From assembly GCA_028291845.1 (NCBI GenBank), contig JAQGNM010000422.1, positions 1 to 12,115 on the forward strand: a stretch of 12,115 nucleotides of DNA, given 5' to 3'. This DNA comes from Massilia sp. Lineage in GTDB: Bacteria; Pseudomonadota; Gammaproteobacteria; Burkholderiales; Burkholderiaceae_D. Shown piece by piece: positions 1-7,396 of the stretch (the stretch's first letter is position 1; the number at the start of each line of letters is the position of its first letter). The position numbers were made by a program, and so were the translations under genes. The notes beneath the pieces are model-generated. The model did not search any database. It was given only the letters and a program-made list of their open reading frames with translations, and was not told the origin of the DNA.

Positions 1-2
1 CG

Positions 3-1580
3 GTGCTTGGCCACTTCACCTTCCCGCGCCTGGAAGGGGTCAATGTGCTGGCCGAGCTGGGGGTGCTGTTGCTGATGTTCATGATCGGCCTGGAACTGTC
101 GGCGGCGCGATTATGGGCGATGCGGCGCTGGGTGTTCGGCGCCGGCAGCGCGCAGGTGCTGTTCAGCGCGGCCTTGCTGGGCGCCGCCCTTGCCGCCTGC
201 GGCCTCGACTGGCGCGCCGCGCTGGTGCTGGGCCTGGTGCTGTCGCTGTCGTCGACCGCCGTGGTGATGCAGCTGATGGCGGCGCGGCAAACCACCACCA
301 GCGCCCTCGGCCAGGCCGCCTTCGCCATCCTGATGCTGCAGGACCTGGCGGTGGTGCCCCTGCTGATCCAGATCGGCGTTTTAAGTGGCGGCACCGGCGA
401 CAGCACCGGCAACAACGCGGCATTGCTGGCCCTGATTACCATCTCCAAGGCGGGCGCGGCGATCGTGCTGATCTACCTGGCCGGCGGGCGCATCGTGCGG
501 CCGCTGTTTCGCAGCCTGGTGCGCCACCATCAAAGCGACGTCTTCATGGCGCTGATCCTGCTCACCACGCTCGGCATCGCCGGCTTGTCGGCCGCCGCCG
601 GGCTGTCGATGGCGCTCGGCGCCCTGATCGCCGGCGTGCTGTTGGCCGAAACCGAGTTCAAGCACGAGATCGAGCTGATGATCGAGCCCTTCCGCGGCCT
701 GTTGATGGGACTGTTTTTCATGACCGTCGGCATGGGCACCGACATCGGCCAGATCGTCGAGGCGCCGCTGCTGCTGGCGGCCAGCCTGGCTGGTCTGATC
801 GCCATCAAGACCCTGGTGACCAGCCTGGTCCTGCGCGCCGGCGGGCTGGGCTGGGGCAGCGCTGTCGAAGGCGGCCTGCTGCTGGCGCAGGGCGGCGAAT
901 TCGCCTTCATCGCGGTCGGCTACGCGCTGGCCGGCAATTTGTTCGACGGCGCGCTGGGCCAGCGGGTGATGCTGGTGGTGACCTTGAGTTTATTTGTCAC
1001 GCCGGTGCTGGCGCGCCTCGGTAAAAGCATCGGCGACGCCGCGGCGCGGCGCCGGCACTTCGCCGCCGTCGCCGTCGAAGGCGCGCCGCAGCAAGCGGCC
1101 GGCCACGTCATCATCGCCGGCTACGGCAGGGTCGGACAAATGCTGGGGAAGCTGCTGGCGGCGCAGCACCTGCCTTACCTGGCCTTCGAGGCCGACGCCG
1201 TGCTGGTGGCGGCCCTGCGCGAACAGCAGCACCCGGTGTATTTCGGCGATGCCGCCCGCGCCGAACTGCTGCGCCGGGTGCACGCCGGCCAGGCGCGCGC
1301 CATCGTGCTGACCATGGACCACCCGCAATCGTCGCTGCAGGCGGTGCTGGGCATCCGCCGCGAGTTTCCCGACATCCCCCTGTTCGCCCGCGCGCGCGAC
1401 GAGCAGCAGGCGAGATTGCTCAAGGCCGCCGGCGCCACCGTGGTGGTACCGGAAACGCTCGAGGCCAGCTTGCAGCTGTCGGCGTTCGTGCTGGAAGCGA
1501 TGGGACTCGATCAGGCAGCGCTCGACGCCGTGGTCGATGGCGAGCGCGAGGTGTTCAATGCGGCGCTGTCGAAGGCCTGA
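3..1580 (+). CDS. Kef-type cation:proton antiporter with RCK domain (5' partial)
   Basis: Inner-membrane monovalent cation:proton antiporter of the CPA2 family (KefB/KefC/YbaL-like), which would exchange K+ or Na+ for H+ under nucleotide or ligand control. The frame is open to the left edge. The GTG at position 3 is very probably an internal valine, because the first one or two membrane helices of the family (about 50 residues) are missing. In the visible 525 residues, about 1-345 are a run of hydrophobic helices. They carry the family signatures SSTAVVMQL, LQDLAVVPLL (Q113, D114) and AQGGEFAF (Q296). After a short linker, a Rossmann-type TrkA-N/RCK domain begins near residue 368 with GYGRVGQ, followed by an acidic residue at the end of the second strand (AFEAD). 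No separate TrkA-C domain is visible. The family is certain; the transported ion and the exact Kef subtype are not. It converges on the VOC gene 57 bases downstream. Confidence 0.93.
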   Translation: MLGHFTFPRLEGVNVLAELGVLLLMFMIGLELSAARLWAMRRWVFGAGSAQVLFSAALLGAALAACGLDWRAALVLGLVLSLSSTAVVMQLMAARQTTTSALGQAAFAILMLQDLAVVPLLIQIGVLSGGTGDSTGNNAALLALITISKAGAAIVLIYLAGGRIVRPLFRSLVRHHQSDVFMALILLTTLGIAGLSAAAGLSMALGALIAGVLLAETEFKHEIELMIEPFRGLLMGLFFMTVGMGTDIGQIVEAPLLLAASLAGLIAIKTLVTSLVLRAGGLGWGSAVEGGLLLAQGGEFAFIAVGYALAGNLFDGALGQRVMLVVTLSLFVTPVLARLGKSIGDAAARRRHFAAVAVEGAPQQAAGHVIIAGYGRVGQMLGKLLAAQHLPYLAFEADAVLVAALREQQHPVYFGDAARAELLRRVHAGQARAIVLTMDHPQSSLQAVLGIRREFPDIPLFARARDEQQARLLKAAGATVVVPETLEASLQLSAFVLEAMGLDQAALDAVVDGEREVFNAALSKA

Positions 1581-1592
1581 GGGCGGCTCGCT

Positions 1593-1610
1593 GCGGTACC
1601 TAGGTGCCGC
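1593..1610. terminator. Hairpin in convergent gap, possible terminator
   Basis: GCGGTACC pairs with GGTGCCGC around a TA centre (8 pairs, one G-U) in the 57-base gap between two convergent genes. There is no T-run on either side, so a classical intrinsic terminator is not shown. Position and pairing are the only support. Confidence 0.25.
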
Positions 1611-1637
1611 GCCACTTGCCTGCGACGGGCAGCCTGC

Positions 1638-2024
1638 TTATTTGACCCGGTACAGCGCACACAGCTTGTTGCCCGACGGATCGCGCACATAGGCCAGATG
1701 CACGCCTTTGCCATCGCGCAGTCCCGGTGGTTCTTCGCAGCTGGTGCCGCCATTGGCCAGGGCGACATCGTGAAAGGCCTGGACCTGTTCGGGCGAAGTG
1801 CATTTGAAACCGACGGTGCCGCCGTTGGCCGGGGTCGCCGCTTCGCCGTTGATCGGCTCGCTGACGCCGAAGGTGTTGCCTTCGTGGCGGTAAAACAGGC
1901 GCTTGTGGCCGGAATCGGCGGTGTTTTGAATCGGCTCGCCGGCACCCAGAGTGGCGAGGACGGCGTCATAAAAACGCTTCGATTGTTCGATGTCGTTGGT
2001 ACCGACCATGACGTGATTAAGCAT
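1638..2024 (-). CDS. VOC family (glyoxalase-fold) protein
   Basis: A 128-residue cytoplasmic protein of the vicinal oxygen chelate superfamily (glyoxalase/bleomycin-resistance/dioxygenase fold). It shows two beta-alpha-beta-beta-beta modules. The first starts MLNHVMVGTNDIEQSKRFYD (1-20), and the second runs from about residue 68 to 126 with the typical VRDPSGNKLCALY ending. VOC enzymes usually use a metal held by His/Glu residues. Here the Glu normally found after the GNK turn is replaced (L-C-A-L), so metal binding and enzyme activity are uncertain. The frame is open upstream to 2117, but the ATG at 2024 is preferred. It has GGAG six bases upstream, it begins exactly at the conserved N-terminal strand, and the longer version would run into the divergent gene. 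The gene is divergent from the DUF4232-like gene and convergent with the antiporter. Family call firm; substrate unknown. Confidence 0.9.
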   Translation of the reverse strand: MLNHVMVGTNDIEQSKRFYDAVLATLGAGEPIQNTADSGHKRLFYRHEGNTFGVSEPINGEAATPANGGTVGFKCTSPEQVQAFHDVALANGGTSCEEPPGLRDGKGVHLAYVRDPSGNKLCALYRVK

Positions 2025-2030
2025 GCATAT

Positions 2031-2034
2031 CTCC
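2031..2034 (-). promoter_or_regulatory. Ribosome binding site of the VOC gene
   Basis: GGAG on the minus strand, six bases before the ATG at 2024. It decides the start against the longer open frame that reaches 2117. Confidence 0.7.
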
Positions 2035-2037
2035 AGT

Positions 2038-2107
2038 TTGACCGAGCGGATGTCGGGCTGGCGTGAATGATAATATAAATGTCGCGCAACTCTTCCGGAA
2101 CCGCCGC
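2038..2107. promoter_or_regulatory. Divergent promoter region between VOC and DUF4232-like genes
   Basis: The space between the two divergent starts contains an AT-rich patch (2069-2080) that stands out from the GC-rich surroundings. On the plus strand TATAAA at 2074-2079 could be a -10 box, which would put the transcript start near 2086, ahead of the ATG at 2108. On the minus strand TATATT in the same patch could serve the VOC gene. No good -35 box is found at standard spacing for either direction, so the exact promoters are not determined. Confidence 0.35.
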
Positions 2108-2608
2108 ATGCTGTCAACTTTACGTATCGCTATCGCCACCCTGCTGCTTGCAGGAGGCGCGCCGGCGCTGGCGGCGCCGCCCTGCAAGCCGGCCCAGCTG
2201 CGCCTGACCGTGGACGGCGCCGACGGCGAATTGAACGGCATGTCGCATGCCGGGGTCGCGCTGTCGATCCGCAACGTCGGCCCGGACTGCACCCTGGCGG
2301 CGCCGCCGCTGGTGGCCTTGCGCGATGCGCGCGGGCGCCCCCTGCGCACCCGCGCCAGGGCGGCGCCGGTTGCCAAGGCGCTGCTGTACCTGGGCGGCGG
2401 CCATCGCGCCGTGATGGTGCTGCGCTGGATCGCCGCTCCCGTGTTTCCGAATAGCCGCCAGTTGCAGGCCGCCGAAGTGCGCCTGCGTTTCGGCCGCGTC
2501 AGTCTCGGGGCGCCGCTCGACGCCCGCCTGTACGGCGCGGCCGGCAAGGCGGTCGAGTTCGAACAAGGCCCGCTGCGCGTGGTCGAAGGCATGGCGGCCG
2601 ACCTGTAG
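2108..2608 (+). CDS. Secreted DUF4232-like protein
   Basis: A 166-residue protein with a clear Sec signal peptide: a short basic start (MLSTLR), a hydrophobic core (IAIATLLLAGG) and an ALA-A cleavage site near residue 22. The mature part begins APPCKPAQLRL and contains SIRNVGPDCTLAAPPLVALRD. The paired Cys26 and Cys61 and the N-x-G-x-x-C-T-L spacing resemble DUF4232, a beta-sandwich domain of exported proteins, and the two cysteines probably form a disulfide. A GTG at 2063 is in frame, but its extra 15 residues would precede a normal signal peptide and would lie over the AT-rich promoter patch, so the ATG at 2108 is chosen. Its ribosome site (CCGGAA) is weak. The DUF4232 call rests on motif resemblance and the function of the domain is unknown. 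The next gene starts 108 bases on and probably has its own promoter. Confidence 0.75.
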   Translation: MLSTLRIAIATLLLAGGAPALAAPPCKPAQLRLTVDGADGELNGMSHAGVALSIRNVGPDCTLAAPPLVALRDARGRPLRTRARAAPVAKALLYLGGGHRAVMVLRWIAAPVFPNSRQLQAAEVRLRFGRVSLGAPLDARLYGAAGKAVEFEQGPLRVVEGMAADL

Positions 2609-2716
2609 CTGCCGCCACTTTCAATTTACATTTGTACGTGCTTCTTCAATCGTCCCCATGATCGAACCGCGCTGTCTTTGCTACAGTCTCGACATCATCA
2701 CTGACCGGAGTCACCC

Positions 2717-3736
2717 ATGAAAGCCGTTGGATACCACCAGCCCCTCCCCATCGACCAGGCCGAAGCGCTGCTCGACCTTACCCTGCCCGAGCCGACACCA
2801 GGCCCGCGCGACCTGCTGGTGCGCGTGCACGCGGTGTCGGTCAATCCGGTCGACACCAAGATCCGCCGCCGCAAGGCGCCACCCGAGGGCGAGGCCGTCG
2901 TGCTGGGGTGGGATGCGGTCGGCATCGTCGAGGCGGTCGGCAGTCAAGTGTCCGGCTTTGCCACGGGCGATCGTGTGTACTATGCCGGCGCCATCGACCG
3001 CCCCGGCAGCAACAGCGAGCTGCACCTGGTGGATGAACGGATCGCCGCCAGCGCGCCGGCCAGCCTGAACGATGCCGAAGCGGCGGCACTGCCGCTGACC
3101 TCGATCACCGCCTGGGAACTGCTGTTCGACCGCTTGCGCGTACCGAAGGGCGGCCACGGCGGCGCCGGCCAGACCCTGTTGGTGATCGGCGGCGCCGGCG
3201 GGGTCGGCTCGATCCTGATCCAGCTGGCGCGCCAGTTGACGCAGCTGCGCGTGGTGGCCACCGCCTCGCGGCCGGAAACGCGCCAGTGGTGCCTGGAACT
3301 GGGCGCCCACGCCGTCATCGATCACCATCAGCCCCTGCTGGCGCAACTGCAAGGCGAAGGCATCGGCGAAGTCGACATGGTGGCCTCGCTTACCAATACC
3401 TTTGAACATTACGAGCAGATCATCGAAGCGCTGCGCCCGCAAGGCCAGATCGCCGTGATCGACGACATGGACGTGCTCGACGCCATGAAATTGAAAACCA
3501 AATCGATCTCCCTGCACTGGGAGCTGATGTTCACCCGCTCGCTGTTCCAGACCGAGGACATGGGCGAACAGGGCAAATTGCTGGCCGAAGTGGCGCGCCT
3601 GGTCGACGCGGGCCGCATCCGCAGCACTGTAAACGAGCAGTTCGGCGCCATCAATGCCGCCAATCTGCGCCGCGCGCATGCCTTATTGGAAAGCGGCAAG
3701 GCGCGCGGCAAGATCGTGCTGGAGGGTTTCGAATGA
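2717..3736 (+). CDS. Medium-chain (zinc-type family) alcohol dehydrogenase / quinone oxidoreductase-like
   Basis: A 339-residue NAD(P)H-dependent oxidoreductase of the MDR superfamily, closest in feel to the proteins annotated as zinc-binding alcohol dehydrogenase family protein (quinone reductase-like). Residues 1-120 form the GroES-like domain (VRVHAVSVNPVDTKIR, then GWDAVGIVEAVG). Residues 140-290 form the Rossmann domain, with the nucleotide-binding loop IGGAGGVGS at 157-165. The G-H-E and cysteine cluster that holds zinc in true alcohol dehydrogenases is absent (GWDAVG stands in its place), so it is probably zinc-independent and reduces quinones, enones or similar electrophiles. The start is supported by GGAG six bases upstream, and length matches the family. 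A weak -10-like TACAGT at 2682 suggests its own promoter. No regulator gene is adjacent. It converges on the CYTH-CHAD gene across a 267-base gap. The physiological substrate cannot be told from sequence. Confidence 0.92.
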   Translation: MKAVGYHQPLPIDQAEALLDLTLPEPTPGPRDLLVRVHAVSVNPVDTKIRRRKAPPEGEAVVLGWDAVGIVEAVGSQVSGFATGDRVYYAGAIDRPGSNSELHLVDERIAASAPASLNDAEAAALPLTSITAWELLFDRLRVPKGGHGGAGQTLLVIGGAGGVGSILIQLARQLTQLRVVATASRPETRQWCLELGAHAVIDHHQPLLAQLQGEGIGEVDMVASLTNTFEHYEQIIEALRPQGQIAVIDDMDVLDAMKLKTKSISLHWELMFTRSLFQTEDMGEQGKLLAEVARLVDAGRIRSTVNEQFGAINAANLRRAHALLESGKARGKIVLEGFE

Positions 3737-3745
3737 GCCCCGATT

Positions 3746-3763
3746 CATAACAAGCATAACAAG
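3746..3763. repeat. Tandem 9-bp direct repeat
   Basis: Two perfect head-to-tail copies of CATAACAAG lie 10 bases after the stop of the dehydrogenase gene. They may be simple slippage or a binding site; nothing else supports a role. Confidence 0.6.
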
Positions 3764-3784
3764 CTCATGTACTGAGTTGCACGT

Positions 3785-3911
3785 GTTCCGACGCAAGAAG
3801 CACACCGCCGTAGCGCGGTGCCCGCCCGCGCCGTCCATCGTCGAGGCGTACCGCGAGCTGACTCGGGTTTGCGTCACCCCAAAAATCATCCGGCTCTGCC
3901 GGTGAATTTTT
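3785..3911 (+). ncRNA. Candidate structured RNA in the convergent gap
   Basis: The segment has nested inverted repeats on the plus strand. GACGCAA (3790-3796) pairs with TTGCGTC (3869-3875) and encloses a CACCGC/GCGGTG hairpin (3803-3820) and a small CGAG/CTCG pairing. It is followed at once by the terminator-like hairpin at 3881-3911. This layout would suit a small RNA or a 3' UTR-derived RNA of the dehydrogenase transcript. I see no convincing promoter, and short complementary stretches are common in GC-rich DNA, so this is only a candidate. Confidence 0.25.
3881..3911. terminator. Bidirectional terminator-like hairpin
   Basis: CCGGC-TCT-GCCGG forms a 5-bp GC stem with a 3-base loop. After a small internal mismatch it is flanked by AAAAAT on the left and ATTTTT on the right, which pair with each other. 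The arrangement gives a T-run on either strand and sits between the convergent dehydrogenase and CYTH-CHAD genes, so it can serve both. Confidence 0.5.
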
Positions 3912-3966
3912 GCCTGACTGCGTTTGCGCCTCTAAGCCGGTTTGAACCTTGTAGTACTGACTAGCT

Positions 3967-3996
3967 CAAACAAAAGCAGGTTTTTACTTTTGTTTG
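3967..3996. repeat. Perfect 10-bp AT-rich inverted repeat
   Basis: CAAACAAAAG and its exact reverse complement CTTTTGTTTG are separated by ten bases and lie 8 bases beyond the stop of the minus-strand CYTH-CHAD gene. It could be a weak transcription end or mRNA 3' stabilising hairpin for that gene. It lacks a GC stem and a following T-run. Confidence 0.6.
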
Positions 3997-4003
3997 CTCA
4001 ACG

Positions 4004-5557
4004 CTAATGCGGCACTGCGACCGGCGCGAACGCTTTCCACGATTTGACAATGTCCTTGGCGGCGCTGTCGGCCTGCGCGGCCAGCACGCCGCGGACGAAG
4101 CCGATGCTGCCATCGAGCTCGGGATGTGCCTCGGCCAGGCCGGGCAGCAGGCGCGCGGCGACCGCGTAATCGTTGAGCAGGCCCAGTTCGTCCTGCAGGC
4201 GGCTCAAACCCTGGACGTAGCGGCGCCCGCTGCCGGCTGAAAACAAGGCAGCGAAAAATTCGGCCGCATACCGGCTTTTTTTGGCGGCGATGCGCAGCCG
4301 GTGGCGCGCCGCCGGGGTGGCGCCGCGCAAGCCGGTAGCGCGCTTGCGCAGCCGCGCATGATTGCGTTCGACGATCGTGCGGGCGAACTTGCCGACCGGG
4401 CGCAGCAGCTTGTCGTTGGCGGCCGGCGCCGTGCCGCCGGCGCGCCAGCCCCTGGTCCATAGCCAGCGCGAGATGTTCAGCATCAGGCGGGTGTAACGGG
4501 GCGAGACGACCGCCGCCGCGGTGCGCTGACGATGCTCTTGCGCCTGCTCGGCGGCCAGTTGCTGCACGCCGGCCAGATCGGCGCCGTCCAGCGATTTTTT
4601 GGCCACCGCCGGCAGGGTCGAGGTCGACAACACGTCCCAGTCGCGCGCTTCGCCCAGTTCGCCGGCCAGCCAGTCGAGTTCGGCCTGCAGGTCCGCCGGC
4701 AGGGTTATTAGTTCCTGATACATGCCCAGGGCCGAGCGCAAGCGGCGCATGCCGACCCGCATCTGGTGCAGGCCTTCGACGTCGCGGCCCTCAGCCACGC
4801 CCTGCTCGTTGCCCTGCATGTGCGCCAGACAATTCGAGACGATCGCCAAAAACGCCTGTTCGGCCGTCATCTGCGGCGACAGCGCAGGGGCGCTGGCCTT
4901 GACGGGCTGATCTTGCGCCGACGCCAGCAAGGCGTAGCCCCGCTCGGCGTTGCTGCGGTTGCCCAGGTGCAGTGGAACATCCTGCTGCAAGCCAAGCGCC
5001 AGATCGAACAACTGGCCGACGTCGCCCGCTTTGAGTTCGAGTTCCAGCTCGCTAATCGGCGCGTCCTTGCCGCCGCTTTCGATGGCGCCGAGATCGAGGG
5101 CGCATTCGACCAGTCCGCCATCGGCCAGCGGCACCTGCCAGACGGTGCGCGTGACCCGGGTGGCAAACACCGGCGCCAGCCGCTTTTTCAGGGCCGGGCC
5201 GGACGACAGCTGGTGCAGCACTTGCTTGTCGTCGATGATGTTCTTCAACCGGCCCAGTTCGGGCGTGGGTCCGGCCACCGGCCATTCCCATTTGTCCCGG
5301 CGGTGCAAGCCGCCGGCGCCGGCGCCGGCATTGCTGGCGTGGCCGTCGCCCTTGACGGTCTGCAGCCAGCGATTCTGGGCGCGGCGCACCCGCAGGTCGA
5401 TGTGGCGCCGGTGCAGGCGCTGGTCGGGCGTGTCGAAATAGGTGTCGAACTGCTTTTGCTCGCGCGGCGGCGTGGCGTTTTCGGGATTGAGCAAGGGATG
5501 ATGCAACAACGCATCGCGGTATTGCGCGTCGACCAGCAGCTTGAGTTCCACTTCCAT
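4004..5557 (-). CDS. CYTH and CHAD domain-containing protein
   Basis: A 517-residue cytoplasmic protein with two domains. Residues 1-212 are a CYTH (triphosphate tunnel) domain. The ExExK signature is present as E2-V-E4-L-K6, followed by basic tunnel residues in IDLRVRR (53-59), K69 in QTVKG, and the acidic strand ELELELK (170-176). Residues about 230-512 are a helical CHAD domain with its conserved His/Arg/Lys patches HQMRVGMRRLRSAL (264-277) and HRLRIAAKKSRY (419-430). CYTH proteins of this layout, such as E. coli YgiF, hydrolyse inorganic triphosphate, and CHAD domains bind polyphosphate, so a role in polyphosphate or triphosphate handling is likely. The start is firm: GGAGG (5563-5567) lies five bases upstream of the ATG. 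The gene stands alone, convergent with the dehydrogenase, and is separated from the FAD oxidoreductase by 213 bases. Confidence 0.94.
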   Translation of the reverse strand: MEVELKLLVDAQYRDALLHHPLLNPENATPPREQKQFDTYFDTPDQRLHRRHIDLRVRRAQNRWLQTVKGDGHASNAGAGAGGLHRRDKWEWPVAGPTPELGRLKNIIDDKQVLHQLSSGPALKKRLAPVFATRVTRTVWQVPLADGGLVECALDLGAIESGGKDAPISELELELKAGDVGQLFDLALGLQQDVPLHLGNRSNAERGYALLASAQDQPVKASAPALSPQMTAEQAFLAIVSNCLAHMQGNEQGVAEGRDVEGLHQMRVGMRRLRSALGMYQELITLPADLQAELDWLAGELGEARDWDVLSTSTLPAVAKKSLDGADLAGVQQLAAEQAQEHRQRTAAAVVSPRYTRLMLNISRWLWTRGWRAGGTAPAANDKLLRPVGKFARTIVERNHARLRKRATGLRGATPAARHRLRIAAKKSRYAAEFFAALFSAGSGRRYVQGLSRLQDELGLLNDYAVAARLLPGLAEAHPELDGSIGFVRGVLAAQADSAAKDIVKSWKAFAPVAVPH

Positions 5558-5653
5558 GACGGCCTCCGCGGCGAATTGAAGTTCGACAGCGCCCGCGGTG
5601 AAAAGTGCGGACAGGGCACGTCGCAGTGTGTCATCACGCGGTCACACGGGACG

Positions 5654-5659
5654 ATTATC
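5654..5659 (-). promoter_or_regulatory. Possible -10 box for the CYTH-CHAD gene
   Basis: GATAAT is read on the minus strand about 97 bases before the CYTH-CHAD start. No recognisable -35 box lies at 16-18 bases, so this is a weak candidate only. Confidence 0.2.
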
Positions 5660-5688
5660 CTCCTGTTCATTCCTCGATATGTGATTTG

Positions 5689-5722
5689 GCCCGCGCTTTT
5701 TCGGAAGCGCGGGCGTTTTTTT
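5689..5722 (+). terminator. Strong intrinsic terminator, plus-strand polarity
   Basis: GCCCGCGCTT and AAGCGCGGGC pair perfectly over 10 bp around a six-base loop (TTTCGG), followed on the plus strand by G and seven T. The shape is a textbook intrinsic terminator for plus-strand transcription. Both neighbouring genes are on the minus strand. There the hairpin lies about 50 bases after the FAD oxidoreductase stop and is preceded by A's but followed by CAAATC, with no T-run. It may still act as the end of the FAD gene transcript, but its polarity fits an opposite-strand transcript better. Confidence 0.7.
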
Positions 5723-5770
5723 CGCACAGTCGATCGCGCAACTGACGACGCCACTGAGGGACTCCCCCGG

Positions 5771-7396
5771 TCAGGTCCTGATCGCTTTGCGGGCGGCGGC
5801 GCAGCCCCACCAGGCCGCTTCCTCGAACACCGAAAACCCCGACAGGTCGGCGTGCGCAAAGGTGATCGGCCCGTCGAGTTCGCGCAGCGCCGCCGCGCCG
5901 GCGTTGTTGCGGAACCCCGGCAGTGGCGCCGCCATCGCGTGGCCCCGTAAAGTGATGTCGACCCGCTCGACGCACGGCGCGAACTTCCAGCCGTAGGCGG
6001 CTTTCAAGTCGGCGCTGGCCAGCTCGATCAGCTGCGCCGGGCTGGCGCTCATCATCCAGCGTCGGGCCTGTTCGGGCGTGCGGTCCGACAGCGCCACGTA
6101 GGCGCTGAATACCGTCCTGGCGGGCGGCGTCTGGCGGATGTCCTGGTGGGTCGACACCACGTAGCCCAGGCCCGGCTCGCTGTAGACGACGTTGTCCCAC
6201 GAAAGCGGCGCCGGATGGCCGTCATCGGGCAGCTCGGCCGGGAAATCCTTCATCAAAAAATTCGCCACCATCCACGGCGCGTACGACGGCATGTGCAGCT
6301 TCGCATCGAAGCCCAGCGCGGCGATGTTGTCCACCACGCGGGCGGCGACCAGCAGCGGCATGGCGCACACCGCCTTTCTCGCCTTGACCAGGTAAGTCGA
6401 TGGCTTGCCGCCAGCGAGGGTAAAACACAGCGCTTCCACGCCATGATCGACCGCTTTCAAGGCCACCACCGTGCCGGCGCGGCGTTCGATGCCGGACTTT
6501 TCCGCCAGCGCCCGCGCCACCGGCGCCATCCCGCCCGGCCAGGTCAGCCAGGCGCCGTTGCCGGCGTTGGCCGCCTGGCCCCAGCGGCTGCAGTAGTAAT
6601 GCAGGCCGGCCCAGGCCGACACCTTGTCGTAGCGGGTGCCGTAGTCGTCGCGGCAGCAGTAATTCAGGTACCAGTGCAGGGTCGGCGCCGTGTAGCCATG
6701 TTGATCGAGCCACTGTTTCAAGGTGATGCGATCGAGTCCGTCGAAGGCCGGATCAAGCGACGACAACACCGTCGGAAACACGAAGATGCGCTTGCCGTCG
6801 CTGCCGCGCAGGGCGCGCAGGCGCTCGACTTCGGCGAAAAAGCGTTTATGTTGCGCCAGTTCGGCCGCATCGACGCCGTAGGTAGGCAAGAAGCCGTCCT
6901 GCCAGGCGCCCTTGTAAAGCAAACGTTCTTCCGGTCCGTGCAAGATAAACCGCTCGTCGTAGGTCGGCTTGTCGGCGTACGGATCCTTCAGCAGGATGCC
7001 GAGGTCGAACAGGATGTCGCGCACATGCCTCGACTCGGGCGACGGCAGCGGCAGGTAATGGCCGCCGGTCGGATATTCGTATTCGCCAAATTTTCCTCCG
7101 GCAGCATTGCCGAACGCTTGCGGGCCGTCGATCATCAACGCGCCGCGGTGGCCGTCGCGGTTCAGTTGCCAGGCCGCGGCCAGGCCGGCGATGCCGGAGC
7201 CGGCGATGACGATGTCGGCCTCGATGACCTCCGATGGCGGCGGCAGCGCCGTGCGGTCGCGCAGAAAATGACCTTCGGCGCGGCCCGGATAGTGCACCGT
7301 GGCGCTGATCTCCTGCCACTGCCGAAATCCGGCCGCCCCGGCCAGCCCCGCCAGCGCGGCGCCGCCGGCACTGGCGATAAAAGAGCGCCGGTCCAT
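5771..7396 (-). CDS. Tat-exported FAD-dependent oxidoreductase (amine oxidase-like)
   Basis: A 541-residue flavoprotein. The N-terminus MDRRSFIASAGGAALAGLAG is a twin-arginine (Tat) signal, so the folded enzyme is probably exported to the periplasm with FAD bound. The Rossmann FAD motif IVIAGSGIAGLAAAWQL follows at 62-78 (G66, G68, G71). The C-terminal FAD contact region ITFAHADLSGFSVFEEAAWWG (511-531) is typical of amine oxidase/phytoene desaturase-like flavoproteins. The open frame extends upstream into the aminopropyltransferase gene (to 8371), but the ATG at 7396 begins the Tat signal, has AGGTGA seven bases upstream, and overlaps the previous stop as TGATG. That one-base overlap implies translational coupling with the aminopropyltransferase. 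A polyamine or related aminopropyl product is therefore an attractive substrate, but this is inferred from context only. A plus-polarity hairpin lies just downstream. Confidence 0.92.
   Translation of the reverse strand: MDRRSFIASAGGAALAGLAGAAGFRQWQEISATVHYPGRAEGHFLRDRTALPPPSEVIEADIVIAGSGIAGLAAAWQLNRDGHRGALMIDGPQAFGNAAGGKFGEYEYPTGGHYLPLPSPESRHVRDILFDLGILLKDPYADKPTYDERFILHGPEERLLYKGAWQDGFLPTYGVDAAELAQHKRFFAEVERLRALRGSDGKRIFVFPTVLSSLDPAFDGLDRITLKQWLDQHGYTAPTLHWYLNYCCRDDYGTRYDKVSAWAGLHYYCSRWGQAANAGNGAWLTWPGGMAPVARALAEKSGIERRAGTVVALKAVDHGVEALCFTLAGGKPSTYLVKARKAVCAMPLLVAARVVDNIAALGFDAKLHMPSYAPWMVANFLMKDFPAELPDDGHPAPLSWDNVVYSEPGLGYVVSTHQDIRQTPPARTVFSAYVALSDRTPEQARRWMMSASPAQLIELASADLKAAYGWKFAPCVERVDITLRGHAMAAPLPGFRNNAGAAALRELDGPITFAHADLSGFSVFEEAAWWGCAAARKAIRT

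Noticed and set aside
2063..2107. GTG start for the DUF4232-like protein
   Set aside because: It would add 15 residues before a complete signal peptide and would cover the likely -10 region.
2025..2117. A longer N-terminus for the VOC protein
   Set aside because: The additional 31 residues do not resemble the family, and the ATG at 2024 has a good ribosome site and starts at the conserved first strand.
3683..3889. A 68-codon minus-strand open frame overlapping the end of the dehydrogenase gene
   Set aside because: It starts inside the terminator-like hairpin, lacks a ribosome site, overlaps a real gene antisense and matches no family that I recognise.
3737..4003. Mobile-element remnant or attachment site in the convergent gap
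   Set aside because: The inverted and direct repeats are short, there is no transposase or integrase fragment, and no flanking target duplication or tRNA end is visible.
4766..5950. A 394-codon plus-strand open frame across the CYTH-CHAD gene and the gap above it
   Set aside because: It is antisense to a gene with two recognisable domains. Its translation shows no domain, and it runs through the hairpin and the gap, so it is a GC-driven shadow.
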